Origin: Temperatibacter marinus
GTDB taxonomy: Bacteria > Pseudomonadota > Alphaproteobacteria > Sphingomonadales > Kordiimonadaceae
Assembly (NCBI RefSeq): GCF_031598375.1
Contig: NZ_CP123872.1
Coordinates: forward strand, 1,302,001-1,366,000
Length of the DNA stretch: 64,000 nucleotides
Reading direction: 5' to 3'
Each line of letters begins with the position of its first letter. Positions within the stretch are counted from its first letter, which is position 1. The position numbers and the translations under genes were made by a program. Positions 27,695 through 36,640 of this stretch are shown here, in pieces. The notes beneath the pieces were generated by a model. That model made no database searches, was not told where the DNA came from, and saw nothing but the letters and a program-made list of their open reading frames with translations.

Positions 27695-27768
27695 AGTGAC
27701 ACTCCCCTCCAGTTGTTTTTTTATACCATCGTCCCTCACGACAGCAGAGACACTTTGGTTAGCATATT

Positions 27769-27806
27769 AAAAAAGCCCTGAACAGCAGAATTGCGTCTCA
27801 GAGCTT
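27769..27806 (-). terminator. Terminator after the lipoprotein gene
   Basis: Minus strand: AAGCTCTGA / TCAGGGCTT (nine pairs including one G-T), loop of 16 bases, then six T. It begins 22 bases past the lipoprotein stop. Confidence 0.7.
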
Positions 27807-27828
27807 AAATTTTACTTGTGAAATTGAC

Positions 27829-28605
27829 CTATTGTAATCGGTCGATGACTTTACAGTAATCGCCGACAGCACGTATGGTCACACAAAGCCTATCTGTGTC
27901 AGACCACTCATCAGCAGGCACGCCCACTCGCCATACAATGCCGCGATTTGATTGAACTGTCCAAATGCCAATGACACCTTTTAATGGCTTGTATCGCTCT
28001 TCGAAAATCGCCACAGCTGCTGTGGCTTTGTCTTCGGAAAAATAAGAGGCAAAATGTGAGAACCAAGTGCCTGCCATCGTGGCGGATGCTGGAGTAGTAA
28101 TTTGAGTATTTAACCGAAGAAGAGCAGCGGCTTGCTGATCTCGGTCTAGGGTTTGTTTTGCGGCTTTCTTCTGTGTCGGCTTCACAGGATCTAGGCCCGA
28201 ATGCAATGGCTTTTCAGCAACAAGTTTCACATCATGTTGCACGAGAATTTGCTGCAACATAACAAGTTGATCAGCGGCAACAGAACTTACAGTTCCAGCG
28301 AGGGAAAGACATGAAAGGTTGATGCCTGATTGATCATTACTTCTGGCTAAGTCAGCAAATATTTGTCTTGCGGTGAGATGTTTGCCCCCTTGCGTGAGAG
28401 CAACAGCTGCAAAAAGATTATTCACCGGCGTATCACTGGCTTGATTTAGATGGGATAGGGCTGCAGCAGGATCTTTGGCGCAAAGAGCGGACTTAAGGGG
28501 GCTGGCTATTTTTTCAGATCGAATTGAAGGCCCTGCACCCCCTACCTGACATGCAGATAGATACAGAAGGCTACACAAAGCGATGATAGATTTTACCTGT
28601 TTCAT
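27829..28605 (-). CDS. Putative lipoprotein with SPOR-like C-terminus
   Basis: 258 residues. The N-terminus is a lipoprotein signal with lipobox LSAC (Cys19). The middle is helical and TPR-like (AALSHLNQASD, ALTQGGKHLTARQIFADLAR). The C-terminus (GIWTVQSNRGIVWRVGVPADEW, DYCKVIDRL) resembles a SPOR peptidoglycan-binding domain, but the match is weak. It follows the carbonic anhydrase gene by nine bases on the same strand, so the two are an operon. The function is unknown. Confidence 0.6.
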   Translation of the reverse strand: MKQVKSIIALCSLLYLSACQVGGAGPSIRSEKIASPLKSALCAKDPAAALSHLNQASDTPVNNLFAAVALTQGGKHLTARQIFADLARSNDQSGINLSCLSLAGTVSSVAADQLVMLQQILVQHDVKLVAEKPLHSGLDPVKPTQKKAAKQTLDRDQQAAALLRLNTQITTPASATMAGTWFSHFASYFSEDKATAAVAIFEERYKPLKGVIGIWTVQSNRGIVWRVGVPADEWSDTDRLCVTIRAVGDYCKVIDRLQ

Positions 28606-28614
28606 AAAAACTTC

Positions 28615-29331
28615 CTATTGTGAGTTTGTATCAACGATCAATCTATAATTTCTAGATTGCACAGGGCGCGCATTCATTTTCATCACCCCTTCAAGAGCTT
28701 GAAGTTGGCCGGCAGACATTTGAATAGGTGTTTTGAGAAGATACCAATTCACACCTTCTGAACAAGGCGGAGTGGTAAGCGATCCCATATAGCGATAATA
28801 GCTTTTATTGTGCGGCATCAAATCTCTTGCATTGATCTGTGTTCTAGCATTTTTTCGCGAGTCACCTTTGTTGGCGGGTAGAGAGGCAAGCAACTCCTTA
28901 GCGGCTGCATTTTCAGTGCCTGTCTCGACCATGGCGCCGATGATTGCGACATTGCCACTCTGGTCTGTATGAACAAAGTGCAAAGCTGCAGGAAATTTTT
29001 TCCCCATAATCGTATGCTCAGAGGGTGTATGAAAATTGATATGCTTAAGTTCATAGCTTTTCATGCCAACTTTCATCATGCTGCCTGCTTGGTAGGTTTG
29101 CTGCAGTCCAGATCCAGTATTCACAAGATCTAAAGCCGTCACATTATAATGCAGCTGCAGCGCGTAAGTGTGCGCCGCTTCTGTGCCATTAATATCAATT
29201 GGTGACTGGCTTTTCCCTGTCTTGCATGTACCGCCCCAGGATTGAGGGTTTTGGTAGTTAATATCCTGCGTGGTGGCTGTTGAGGCCATGGAAACTGCAA
29301 GGACAGCTGTCGCTAAAATAGGTTTGATCAT
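28615..29331 (-). CDS. Periplasmic alpha-carbonic anhydrase
   Basis: 238 residues, starting at the ATG at 29331, which has GGGAG 6 bases upstream and directly opens a signal peptide (IKPILATAVLAVSMAS). An in-frame ATG at 29370 is unlikely. Alpha-class signatures are GKSQSPIDI, the zinc histidines in HINFHTPSEH and LHFVHTD, and YMGSLTTPPCSEGVNW. The enzyme interconverts carbon dioxide and bicarbonate in the periplasm. It is the first gene of an operon with a lipoprotein of unknown function. Confidence 0.95.
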   Translation of the reverse strand: MIKPILATAVLAVSMASTATTQDINYQNPQSWGGTCKTGKSQSPIDINGTEAAHTYALQLHYNVTALDLVNTGSGLQQTYQAGSMMKVGMKSYELKHINFHTPSEHTIMGKKFPAALHFVHTDQSGNVAIIGAMVETGTENAAAKELLASLPANKGDSRKNARTQINARDLMPHNKSYYRYMGSLTTPPCSEGVNWYLLKTPIQMSAGQLQALEGVMKMNARPVQSRNYRLIVDTNSQ

Positions 29332-29448
29332 GATTGACTCCCGATCAATAATCATAGTTAATCTTTTCATTGATTATTAGCATAGCAGATTTTATGCCAA
29401 CACTTACAGAGCTTTGTGATAAAATCTTTTTAGAAGAGGGAGTAAAGA

Positions 29449-29631
29449 ATGCTTCAAATGAAAGATGCCTGTGAAAAATGTGAAAAATCACTGCCACCTG
29501 ATAGTGACGAAGCTCACATATGCTCGTATGAGTGTACATTTTGTCGCTCGTGTGTTGAAGGGCCATTGAACCATACTTGTCCAAATTGCGGAGGGAGCTT
29601 TGAACAGCGCCCTAAGCGACAATCGTCCTAA
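29449..29631 (+). CDS. DUF1272 small zinc-ribbon protein
   Basis: 60 residues with four cysteine pairs: CEKC, CSYECTFC, CRSC-like and CPNCGG. The DACEKCEKSLPPDSDEAHICSYECTFC pattern is that of the DUF1272 family, of unknown function. GAGGGAG lies 6 bases before the ATG. It is divergent from the carbonic anhydrase gene and convergent with the DMT transporter gene. Confidence 0.85.
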   Translation: MLQMKDACEKCEKSLPPDSDEAHICSYECTFCRSCVEGPLNHTCPNCGGSFEQRPKRQSS

Positions 29632-29646
29632 GCAATAGGCCTCTTC

Positions 29647-30564
29647 CTAGGATTTCCGCCGCTTCTTCAAATTTATATATCCATTCATGATGAGGAGCCC
29701 TATGGTTATGAGAGCAATGCCAGCAAATTCTGTGCCTCCAAAACTCTCATCCAAAAGGATAACACCCATGATGATGGTGAAGGGAGGGATGGTGACGGTT
29801 ACGAGAGATGCATTGGTAGCGCCCGCTTCTTTGGTGAGCTTAAAGAAAATGAGATAAGCGATAGCACTGCAAAATATTGTGAGCATTAATAAAGCAGTTA
29901 TGACGTCTGCATTCGGCATCGACAAGGCGGTAAAATCCTCTGCGACCCATGCTATAGGGATCATGATGACGGAGCTGGTTGCCAATTGCCCAAAAGCGCC
30001 TTGATAGGGGGTCAGACCTGTATCTGTTAATTTCCTTAAGAAGATGACACCGAAGGCATAAAAAGTTGCAGTTCCTAGCATGCCCAGTTGCCCCCAAAAA
30101 GCCATTCCTGAAAATGAGAGAGCGCCTGGGTTAAAAAGAATAAGAATGCCAAGGAAACCAATGGTGATTCCGAATATTTTTCTGGGCGTCACTTTTTCAT
30201 CCTGAGTCAGGAAATGCGCTAGAATAACAGTCATTATAGGTGTTGTGGCATTCATAATTGAGGCCATGCCCGCATCGATATATTGCTGACTCCATAACAT
30301 TAGAGAAAAGGGAAGGGCATTGGTGAAGCACCCTATGACAAATAGAAAACGCCACACTTTAAAGCCTTTGGGAATGGTATGACCCAGAAGCAATAACAGC
30401 GGCAACAGGATCAGAGCGCCGCCTGCAACTCGAAAGGCGACAGTGGTCAGTGGTCCGTAATGTGTTAAAATAACTTCGTGGGCAATAAAACTACTCCCCC
30501 AAAAGGAAGATAAGAGGAAAAGAAGTCCCCAGTTTTTCGGTGTCATTTTTAAGGGATCAGCCAT
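29647..30564 (-). CDS. EamA/DMT-superfamily transporter
   Basis: 305 residues, ten predicted membrane helices as two EamA repeats. Repeat 1 begins LLFLLSSFWGSSFIA; repeat 2 begins near LGTATFYAFGVIFLRKL. The family mostly exports metabolites or amino acids; the substrate cannot be predicted. The C-terminus is a short basic tail. It stands alone. Confidence 0.9.
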   Translation of the reverse strand: MADPLKMTPKNWGLLFLLSSFWGSSFIAHEVILTHYGPLTTVAFRVAGGALILLPLLLLLGHTIPKGFKVWRFLFVIGCFTNALPFSLMLWSQQYIDAGMASIMNATTPIMTVILAHFLTQDEKVTPRKIFGITIGFLGILILFNPGALSFSGMAFWGQLGMLGTATFYAFGVIFLRKLTDTGLTPYQGAFGQLATSSVIMIPIAWVAEDFTALSMPNADVITALLMLTIFCSAIAYLIFFKLTKEAGATNASLVTVTIPPFTIIMGVILLDESFGGTEFAGIALITIGLLIMNGYINLKKRRKS

Positions 30565-30663
30565 CTTAATTCTCTTCGCTTTTTATATCAGTCAAAAGGG
30601 TGTAGGCGATCTATAGTGCCGTGTCTCGCTGTTTTTGGTCGTCGTATCCCTTGGGGCAACTCA

Positions 30664-31197
30664 TCAGGCTGATGGCGCGAAGGATTTAACTTTTAGAACA
30701 TCATAGGCTGTCTGAATTGCGTGAAATTTTTCTGCAGCTTGCGGATCTCCAGGATTGGCATCTGGATGATAGGCTTTTGCCAGTCTGCGATATTGCTTTT
30801 TGATGGCGTCAGCATCCGTATCTGTATCAAGCTCTAAAGTATCGAGTGCGGCAATTTCTGTTCTCGAAAAGCCATTTTCATCTTCTGCACCACCCCATTC
30901 AAAAGTACGACTGCCAGCGAAGGCATCACTGCTGCTGGCTTCTTCGTCCTTCATAAATTTGAGAGCTTCTTCATCAGACATGCCTGAGAAAAAGTCCCAA
31001 TTTCGATTATATTCCGCAGCATGACGCTGGCAAAAATACCAACGATCTTGCGGTGTGTGAGGCGATTTTGGTGCAGGATGTGAGCCTTTTTCATTGCAAC
31101 CACGATAGTCGCACATTTTTACTGGCTCAGCATCATGTTCTTTGCCATACTCACCCCATCTGGGAAATCCGAAATTTTTTAAATTTTCACGTGCCAT
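30664..31197 (-). CDS. J-domain protein with N-terminal Cys/His region
   Basis: 177 residues from the ATG at 31197 ([18 protein letters not shown]). A longer frame to 31323 would overlap the divergent MOSC gene and is less likely. The N-terminal half has cysteines and histidines that could bind zinc ([24 protein letters not shown]). The C-terminal quarter is a J domain with the HPD motif in [12 protein letters not shown] proteins stimulate DnaK ATPase activity. Proteins with this layout are common in alphaproteobacteria. The client is unknown. Confidence 0.85.
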   Translation of the reverse strand: MARENLKNFGFPRWGEYGKEHDAEPVKMCDYRGCNEKGSHPAPKSPHTPQDRWYFCQRHAAEYNRNWDFFSGMSDEEALKFMKDEEASSSDAFAGSRTFEWGGAEDENGFSRTEIAALDTLELDTDTDADAIKKQYRRLAKAYHPDANPGDPQAAEKFHAIQTAYDVLKVKSFAPSA

Positions 31198-31239
31198 GTG
31201 GCTTGTATATAGGAAGGCATTAGACGGGGCAAGATCAAG

Positions 31240-32085
31240 ATGATGTATATTAAAGAACTTTATGTTCATCCGGTAAAATCCATGCGCGGCTTGCAAGTTC
31301 AAGAGGCACGTTTTTCGCCTCAAGGCCTAGAGGGAGATCGTCGTTTTTCTGTGGTACTTGCGCGGAATGGCGTAGCGCTTACTGCACGCGAAAAGCCTGC
31401 TCTGTTAGGCATCGAAGCAGTTGTTTGTGATGATAATTTACTCTTAGCCTATCAGGGAAAGAAGATTTCTGTTTCATTGTCAGCACGCGGTCAGAGCCAG
31501 AATTATAGAATTTGGGGGGACCAGATTTCAGCTCAGGATCTCGGGGATGCTGTGGCTAACTATCTTTCTTCTATCGTGGGGAAAGAAGTCAGGCTAGTGG
31601 AAACAACAGAGGACAGTCGACGCCAATCGCCACTTGTAAATGTCCCTCATAACTTTGTTGATTTAATGCCGCTTCTTATGACCAGCGATGCCTCGCTTGA
31701 GGCTTTGAATAGTCATCTTGATAATCCCATATCCCAGAGGCATTTCCGCCCGAATATTGTGATTGGGGGCGTTGAGAAAGCCTATGCAGAAGATACATGG
31801 GATCAGGTCCAAATTGGGGGGAACACTTTTGAGATAACCTTTGGGTGTTCGCGCTGTATTATGCCCGAATATGACCCGGAGACCCAACTGAAAGACAAAG
31901 CGCTTCCAGTCACTCAGGCCCTGAGGTCGACAAGACAAGCAATCGACAAGTTGCTCTACTTTGGCCAGAATGCGATGCCCCTTACAACAGGAGATGTGCA
32001 GGTTGGAGACCCAGTAAAAATACTTACAACGCGTAACAATCAACGCTTAAATGCAGACGGAAAAACCTTTTACACGCCAGAATGA
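31240..32085 (+). CDS. MOSC domain protein
   Basis: 281 residues. The N-terminal MOSC-N beta-barrel starts [14 protein letters not shown] and continues GLEGDRRF. The MOSC part has HFRPNIVI and the conserved cysteine motif [14 protein letters not shown]. The family includes molybdenum cofactor sulfurases, YcbX and mARC-type N-hydroxylated-base reductases; the single-domain form here lacks the ferredoxin domain of YcbX. The start lies 43 bp from the divergent J-protein start. It is convergent with pckA. Confidence 0.85.
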   Translation: MMYIKELYVHPVKSMRGLQVQEARFSPQGLEGDRRFSVVLARNGVALTAREKPALLGIEAVVCDDNLLLAYQGKKISVSLSARGQSQNYRIWGDQISAQDLGDAVANYLSSIVGKEVRLVETTEDSRRQSPLVNVPHNFVDLMPLLMTSDASLEALNSHLDNPISQRHFRPNIVIGGVEKAYAEDTWDQVQIGGNTFEITFGCSRCIMPEYDPETQLKDKALPVTQALRSTRQAIDKLLYFGQNAMPLTTGDVQVGDPVKILTTRNNQRLNADGKTFYTPE

Positions 32086-32115
32086 AGAACGGCGTAGGTA
32101 AGGGTAAATATTCCC

Positions 32116-32142
32116 AAAAAAAAGGGTTCCCGAGGGAACCCT
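32116..32142 (-). terminator. Rho-independent terminator of pckA
   Basis: Minus strand: AGGGTTCCC / GGGAACCCT, perfect 9-bp arms, then eight T. A second hairpin, GTGGT / ACCAC, lies at 32145-32160 between this and the pckA stop. Confidence 0.9.
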
Positions 32143-32179
32143 ATGTGGTCTTGCAACCACTCCCTTGCAGGAGGAATTT

Positions 32180-33805
32180 TTATTCAGCGGCAACCGCCTG
32201 TTTAAGTGCCTTTGGCGCTGTTGCAAGCACGTCAGCATCTACATGGCTTTCGAATTTTTCGAAATTTGTATTGAATAGTCCAGCCAGATAATCTGCTTTA
32301 GCGTCATAAGCATTTTGATCAGCCCAAGTCTCTCTCGGAGATAGAATTGCAGTCTCAACACCTTTAATCGATACAGGGACTTCAAAGCCAAAACGGTCAT
32401 CTACGCGCGTTTCCATGCCTTCAAGGCTTCCATCTAGGGCAGCGTGCAGCATGGCTCGTGTCTGTTTAATAGGCATTCTATGCCCTGTCCCGTATTCGCC
32501 GCCAGTCCAACCTGTATTGACAAGCCAGCATGTCACATTTCCTTCAGCGATTTTTTTGCGAAGTAAGTTGCCATAGATAGCTGGGTGGCGAGGCATGAAG
32601 GGGCCTCCAAAACAGGCTGAGAAAGTTGCTTGAGGTTCTTTAACGCCAATTTCTGTGCCGGCTACTTTTGCCGTATACCCTGAGAGGAAGTGATACATGG
32701 CTTGTTCTGGGGACAGACGGGCAATCGGAGGTAAAACACCAAATGCATCAGCGGTGAGCATGATGATGTTGGTCGGCTTGCCGCCCATATTTTCTGCGCT
32801 CGTGTTGGGAATGAAATCGATTGGATAGGCAGCACGTGTGTTTTCCGCTAAGCTGTTATCAAATAGATCCAATTCTCGAGTAACAGGGTCCATCATCACA
32901 TTCTCAACAACAGTGCCAAAGCGGCGTGTTGTCTCATATATTTCGGGTTCTGCTTCTGCTGATAGATTGATAAGTTTGGCGTAACAGCCACCTTCAAAGT
33001 TGAACACGCTGGAATCAGACCAGCCATGCTCATCATCCCCTATCAAGGTGCGGCTACTGTCAGCAGAGAGTGTTGTTTTCCCTGTGCCACTAAGGCCGAA
33101 AAAGATTGCAACATCACCGTCAGGGCCAATATTTGCCGAGCAGTGCATGGGCATGATTTCTTTGTCTGTTAACAAATAGTTTAGGATAGAGAATACTGAC
33201 TTTTTATTTTCTCCAGCATATTCTGTACCGCCGATGAGAACCATCTTCTTGGTAAAGTTTACCGCAATGATCGTTTCAGAGTTACAACCCATTGTGGCAG
33301 GATCAGCCTTGAAACTTGGCAGGTTGATAACAGAAAATTCTGGGTCGAAATCTTCTAACTCAGAGAGATCTGGGCGGATTAACATCGTGCGACAGAAGAG
33401 ACTGTGCCAAGCGAATTCACCGATCATTCTTACGCTAATTTGGTGGTTTTTGTCTGCACCGGCATAGACGTCCTGTACGAAGAGATCTTTTCCTTTGGCG
33501 TGGTCGATAAAGGCCGCATAGATTGTCTCCCAGTTTTCAGGAGTGATAGGGCTGTTCACTTTTCCCCACCATACGGTATTTTCTGTAGTCTCGTCTCTTA
33601 CGGTGAATTTATCATTTGCTGAGCGGCCAGTTTTTGCCCCGGTCTTTACGACGAGAGGGCCGTGGGCCGCCACTTCTGATTCGCCACGCTTTAAAGACTC
33701 TTCATAGAGCTGCGCCGCATTCAAATTCCAGTATTCAGAAGAAATTTCTGTGAGACCCTGTTTTTCAAGGCCCACCTTACTTGGTGAGTTTCCGTAAATA
33801 GACAA
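32180..33805 (-). CDS. pckA: Phosphoenolpyruvate carboxykinase (ATP)
   Basis: 541 residues from a TTG at 33805, giving N-terminus [18 protein letters not shown]. This TTG is the only start with a good Shine-Dalgarno (GGAGGT, 6 bases upstream). The next in-frame ATG upstream (33922) would add 39 residues not expected in the family. Motifs are [13 protein letters not shown], the P-loop [14 protein letters not shown], the metal-binding region MHCSANIG, and [13 protein letters not shown]. It converts oxaloacetate to PEP for gluconeogenesis. It is divergent from chvI, a known alphaproteobacterial arrangement. Confidence 0.97.
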   Translation of the reverse strand: MSIYGNSPSKVGLEKQGLTEISSEYWNLNAAQLYEESLKRGESEVAAHGPLVVKTGAKTGRSANDKFTVRDETTENTVWWGKVNSPITPENWETIYAAFIDHAKGKDLFVQDVYAGADKNHQISVRMIGEFAWHSLFCRTMLIRPDLSELEDFDPEFSVINLPSFKADPATMGCNSETIIAVNFTKKMVLIGGTEYAGENKKSVFSILNYLLTDKEIMPMHCSANIGPDGDVAIFFGLSGTGKTTLSADSSRTLIGDDEHGWSDSSVFNFEGGCYAKLINLSAEAEPEIYETTRRFGTVVENVMMDPVTRELDLFDNSLAENTRAAYPIDFIPNTSAENMGGKPTNIIMLTADAFGVLPPIARLSPEQAMYHFLSGYTAKVAGTEIGVKEPQATFSACFGGPFMPRHPAIYGNLLRKKIAEGNVTCWLVNTGWTGGEYGTGHRMPIKQTRAMLHAALDGSLEGMETRVDDRFGFEVPVSIKGVETAILSPRETWADQNAYDAKADYLAGLFNTNFEKFESHVDADVLATAPKALKQAVAAE

Positions 33806-34132
33806 GACTATACCTCCAAAACAGACATGATTAGTGCCTGTATAATTTTTAGTGCAGCAAATTTGGGACCAGCTGCTATAAAAAAGAATTGGATAACCAA
33901 TTCGTTCATCTCTGATAAACATTTTCAGCGTTTAAAATCAAGCAAAAATAATTATGGGCAAGCCGATCGCATATTGTGTAGAATAAGGCGTAACCCTTAT
34001 TTAGACATGTTGCTGTCTTTTTTTGGTCTTAAAAAGAGTGAAAGCTTTCAGAAAGTTACAATTAATAAGTAACAGAGATTGCAAATATTTCAGCACTCGA
34101 TAGACTGAATAAAACGACCGCTAGGGGGACCT
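33806..34132. promoter_or_regulatory. Intergenic region between pckA and chvI
   Basis: 327 bp with no convincing ORF or RNA gene. It carries the leftward ribosome-binding site for pckA (33812-33817) and the rightward AGGGGGA before chvI. A TATAAT at 33841-33846 has no clear -35. ChvI is a known regulator in this position in relatives, but I see no clear operator repeat. Confidence 0.4.
33812..33817 (-). promoter_or_regulatory. Shine-Dalgarno that fixes the TTG start of pckA
   Basis: GGAGGT on the minus strand, 6 bases before TTG at 33805. It decides the pckA start against the longer frame. Confidence 0.7.
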
Positions 34133-34855
34133 ATGACAGCTACAATTGCCTTGGTTGATGATGACCGTAATATTTTAACGTCCGTAACGATTGCCCTCGA
34201 ATCAGAGGGTTTTCGTGTCAGAACTTATCCTGATGGCCAGAAGGCCTATGATGCGCTTTCAAAAAATCCGGCCGATTTAGCCGTGTTTGATATTAAGATG
34301 CCAAGAATGGACGGAATGGAATTGCTGCGGAAAATTCGCGAAGTTAGTGACATGCCCGTAATTTTTCTAACCAGTAAAGACGAAGAAATTGATCAACTTC
34401 TGGGATTGCGCATGGGGGCAGATGATTATATTGGTAAGCCTTTTTCCCAGCGGCTTTTGATTGAGCGCATTCGGGCTCTTCTACGACGGACGGAAATGCG
34501 TGCAAAACCACCATCAGATCGCAAAAATGACGCAGTTGAAATTTCTGAAGAAGAAGTCATGGTGCGCGGCCACTTAGAACTTGATAGTCTCCGTCATTCT
34601 GTAAAATGGAAAGATCAATCGGTTACCCTTACCGTCACAGAATTTTTGATATTGCAGTCATTAACGCAGCACCCTGGTCACGTAAAAAGTCGTGATAATT
34701 TGATGGATAGTGCCTATTCTGACGATGTCTATGTGGATGATAGAACCATAGATAGTCATATCAAACGCCTGCGCAAAAAATTCAGAAAAGTGGATGGGGA
34801 GTTTTCAGCCATTGAAACCCTTTACGGTGTGGGATATCGTTATAAACAAGATTAG
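34133..34855 (+). CDS. chvI: Response regulator, OmpR family (ChvI)
   Basis: 240 residues. The receiver domain has the acidic pocket (VDDDR) and the phospho-acceptor Asp53 in [11 protein letters not shown], the conserved Thr/Ser in FLTSKD and Lys in IGKPFS. The C-terminal winged helix ends with [17 protein letters not shown] and YGVGYRY. Genomic position next to chvG, pckA and the PTS genes identifies ChvI, which controls envelope, acid-stress and carbon genes in rhizobia and Caulobacter. AGGGGGACCT precedes the ATG. Confidence 0.95.
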   Translation: MTATIALVDDDRNILTSVTIALESEGFRVRTYPDGQKAYDALSKNPADLAVFDIKMPRMDGMELLRKIREVSDMPVIFLTSKDEEIDQLLGLRMGADDYIGKPFSQRLLIERIRALLRRTEMRAKPPSDRKNDAVEISEEEVMVRGHLELDSLRHSVKWKDQSVTLTVTEFLILQSLTQHPGHVKSRDNLMDSAYSDDVYVDDRTIDSHIKRLRKKFRKVDGEFSAIETLYGVGYRYKQD

Positions 34856-34878
34856 TAAAATCTTGAGAGGACGATTGC

Positions 34879-36528
34879 GTGGTTCCACCAAAACATAAGA
34901 GTGATCAAAAAGCCGGTTTATCTTCCGGTCTTTATACACGTGGGTATTCGCCGCTTATGTTCAGGGTTATGTTGATTAACCTATTGGCGGTGGTTATCCT
35001 CGCTGGCGGTGTTCTTTATGTGAACCAGTTTCGATATGAACTTTTACAACGCACGACCGCTAACTTAGAAGTACAAGCCGAAATTATCGCGGCAGCTATT
35101 GGAGAAGCCGCCCAAGGGGATGAGGATATTGACAGTTCTGTTGCACGTCCCATTATCAACAGACTTGTCGGGCCGACGAATGTCAGGGCTCGTTTGTTCA
35201 GCACTGAAGAGAAACTCATTATCGATAGCCGGTTTCTATCAGGTGAAAATAAAGTGATTGCTGAGCCCTTGCCTGACCCCCGCGACGAGCAGTCATTACT
35301 GCAACGGTTTGAAGAATCACTCTATCGGGCCATAGATTATTTTGCAGATCAAAAAGAATTCCCTCTTCAAAATGAAGAGACTGGCCCGAACGCCTTTGCA
35401 TTACCTGAAGTAAAAAAAGCCCTTGAAGGCATGCCTGAAACAATTTTGAGACGTCAACAGGACGGCCTAATTGTTGTAAATATCGCTTTGCCAATTCAGC
35501 GGTTTAGACGCGTGCTTGGCTCCTTGCATATCAGCGCTACGACGGAAGATATTGAGGCTATCGTCAGGGCTGAACAATTCTCTATTATACGAGTGTTCTT
35601 ATATGCATTTGCCGTTACGTTGATGCTTTCATTTTTCTTAGGACGTACTTTGGCCACGCCGATAAGAACACTGGCTCGTGCTGCTGTTCGGGTGAGGCGA
35701 GGTATTGGGAAAGAAGTCAGTTTACCAGAATTTTCTCAACGAAAAGATGAGATCGGCGACCTGTCTCGGGCTCTTTCCGATATGACGCGGGCTCTTTATA
35801 ATCAAATTGATGCTGTAGAGCGCTTTGCAGCTGACGTAGCACATGAATTGAAGAACCCTCTCACAAGTATGCGGAGTGCTTTAGAAACCATTAAACTGAC
35901 CGATAAAAAAGAACATAAAGAGCGCTTACTGGCAATTTTAGAGGACGATGTTCAGCGCCTTGATCGGTTGATCTCAGACATTTCAGATGCGTCGCGTCTT
36001 GATGCAGAATTAACGCGTTCTAAAATGGACCCGGTTGATTTAGAAGTATTGCTCAAGAATATGATTCACACTTATCAGCAAACCTCATGCGCTGAGGGGC
36101 CATTAATTGAGATGAAGGCGTCGGATGGAAAAGACTATAAAGTTTTGGGAATTGAGGAGCGTTTAAGCCAAGTATGGCGTAATATTATCGATAACGCCTT
36201 AACTTTCACACCTCAGGATAAAACTATTCGGCTAGAGCTCAGCAGTAATGAAAAGTTGATCACTATCCGTATTGAAGATGAAGGTCAGGGTCTCAGTAAA
36301 GGGGCCGAGGATAAGATATTTAAACGCTTTTATTCTGAAAGACCCGACCATGATGATCATCATGCTCTATCGGGGGGCGGGGGGCATTCTGGCCTGGGAC
36401 TGGCGATCTCAAAGCAGGTCGTGGAAGCCCACGGCGGTACAATTCATGCCTCCAATAGAATGACCGACAAGGAAGAGATCTTGGGAGCAAGATTTGAAGT
36501 GCGACTTCCTGCAATGCACCGCGAATAG
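34879..36528 (+). CDS. chvG: Sensor histidine kinase (ChvG)
   Basis: 549 residues from a GTG start with GAGAGG 8 bases upstream. Two membrane helices (about 32-55 and 236-258) flank a periplasmic sensor domain, followed by HAMP. The phospho-acceptor His322 lies in DVAHELKNPLTS. The ATPase domain has DEGQGLS and GHSGLGLAIS. It pairs with ChvI, 23 bp upstream. In relatives ChvG responds to acidity and envelope stress and is held off by ExoR; no exoR is visible here. Confidence 0.95.
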   Translation: MVPPKHKSDQKAGLSSGLYTRGYSPLMFRVMLINLLAVVILAGGVLYVNQFRYELLQRTTANLEVQAEIIAAAIGEAAQGDEDIDSSVARPIINRLVGPTNVRARLFSTEEKLIIDSRFLSGENKVIAEPLPDPRDEQSLLQRFEESLYRAIDYFADQKEFPLQNEETGPNAFALPEVKKALEGMPETILRRQQDGLIVVNIALPIQRFRRVLGSLHISATTEDIEAIVRAEQFSIIRVFLYAFAVTLMLSFFLGRTLATPIRTLARAAVRVRRGIGKEVSLPEFSQRKDEIGDLSRALSDMTRALYNQIDAVERFAADVAHELKNPLTSMRSALETIKLTDKKEHKERLLAILEDDVQRLDRLISDISDASRLDAELTRSKMDPVDLEVLLKNMIHTYQQTSCAEGPLIEMKASDGKDYKVLGIEERLSQVWRNIIDNALTFTPQDKTIRLELSSNEKLITIRIEDEGQGLSKGAEDKIFKRFYSERPDHDDHHALSGGGGHSGLGLAISKQVVEAHGGTIHASNRMTDKEEILGARFEVRLPAMHRE

Positions 36529-36640
36529 AATAATCTTTCAAAAGCGCATTTCTTACTTGACCCTGCCGGGACATATAGTCAATGTAGGCATAGGTCCCGC
36601 GTAAAACACAGTTGTTCAATTTAACTTCAGGGGACTTTCC

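Noticed and set aside
30664-31323. The longer version of the J-domain protein
   Set aside because: The extra N-terminus overlaps the MOSC gene and would remove its promoter; the ATG at 31197 gives a normal alphaproteobacterial N-terminus.
32145-32160. Small hairpin GTGGT / ACCAC next to the pckA terminator
   Set aside because: Five pairs only and no T-run; the neighbouring 9-bp stem explains termination.
33827-34072. An 81-codon plus-strand ORF between pckA and chvI
   Set aside because: Starts inside the pckA leader with no Shine-Dalgarno and shows no family pattern.
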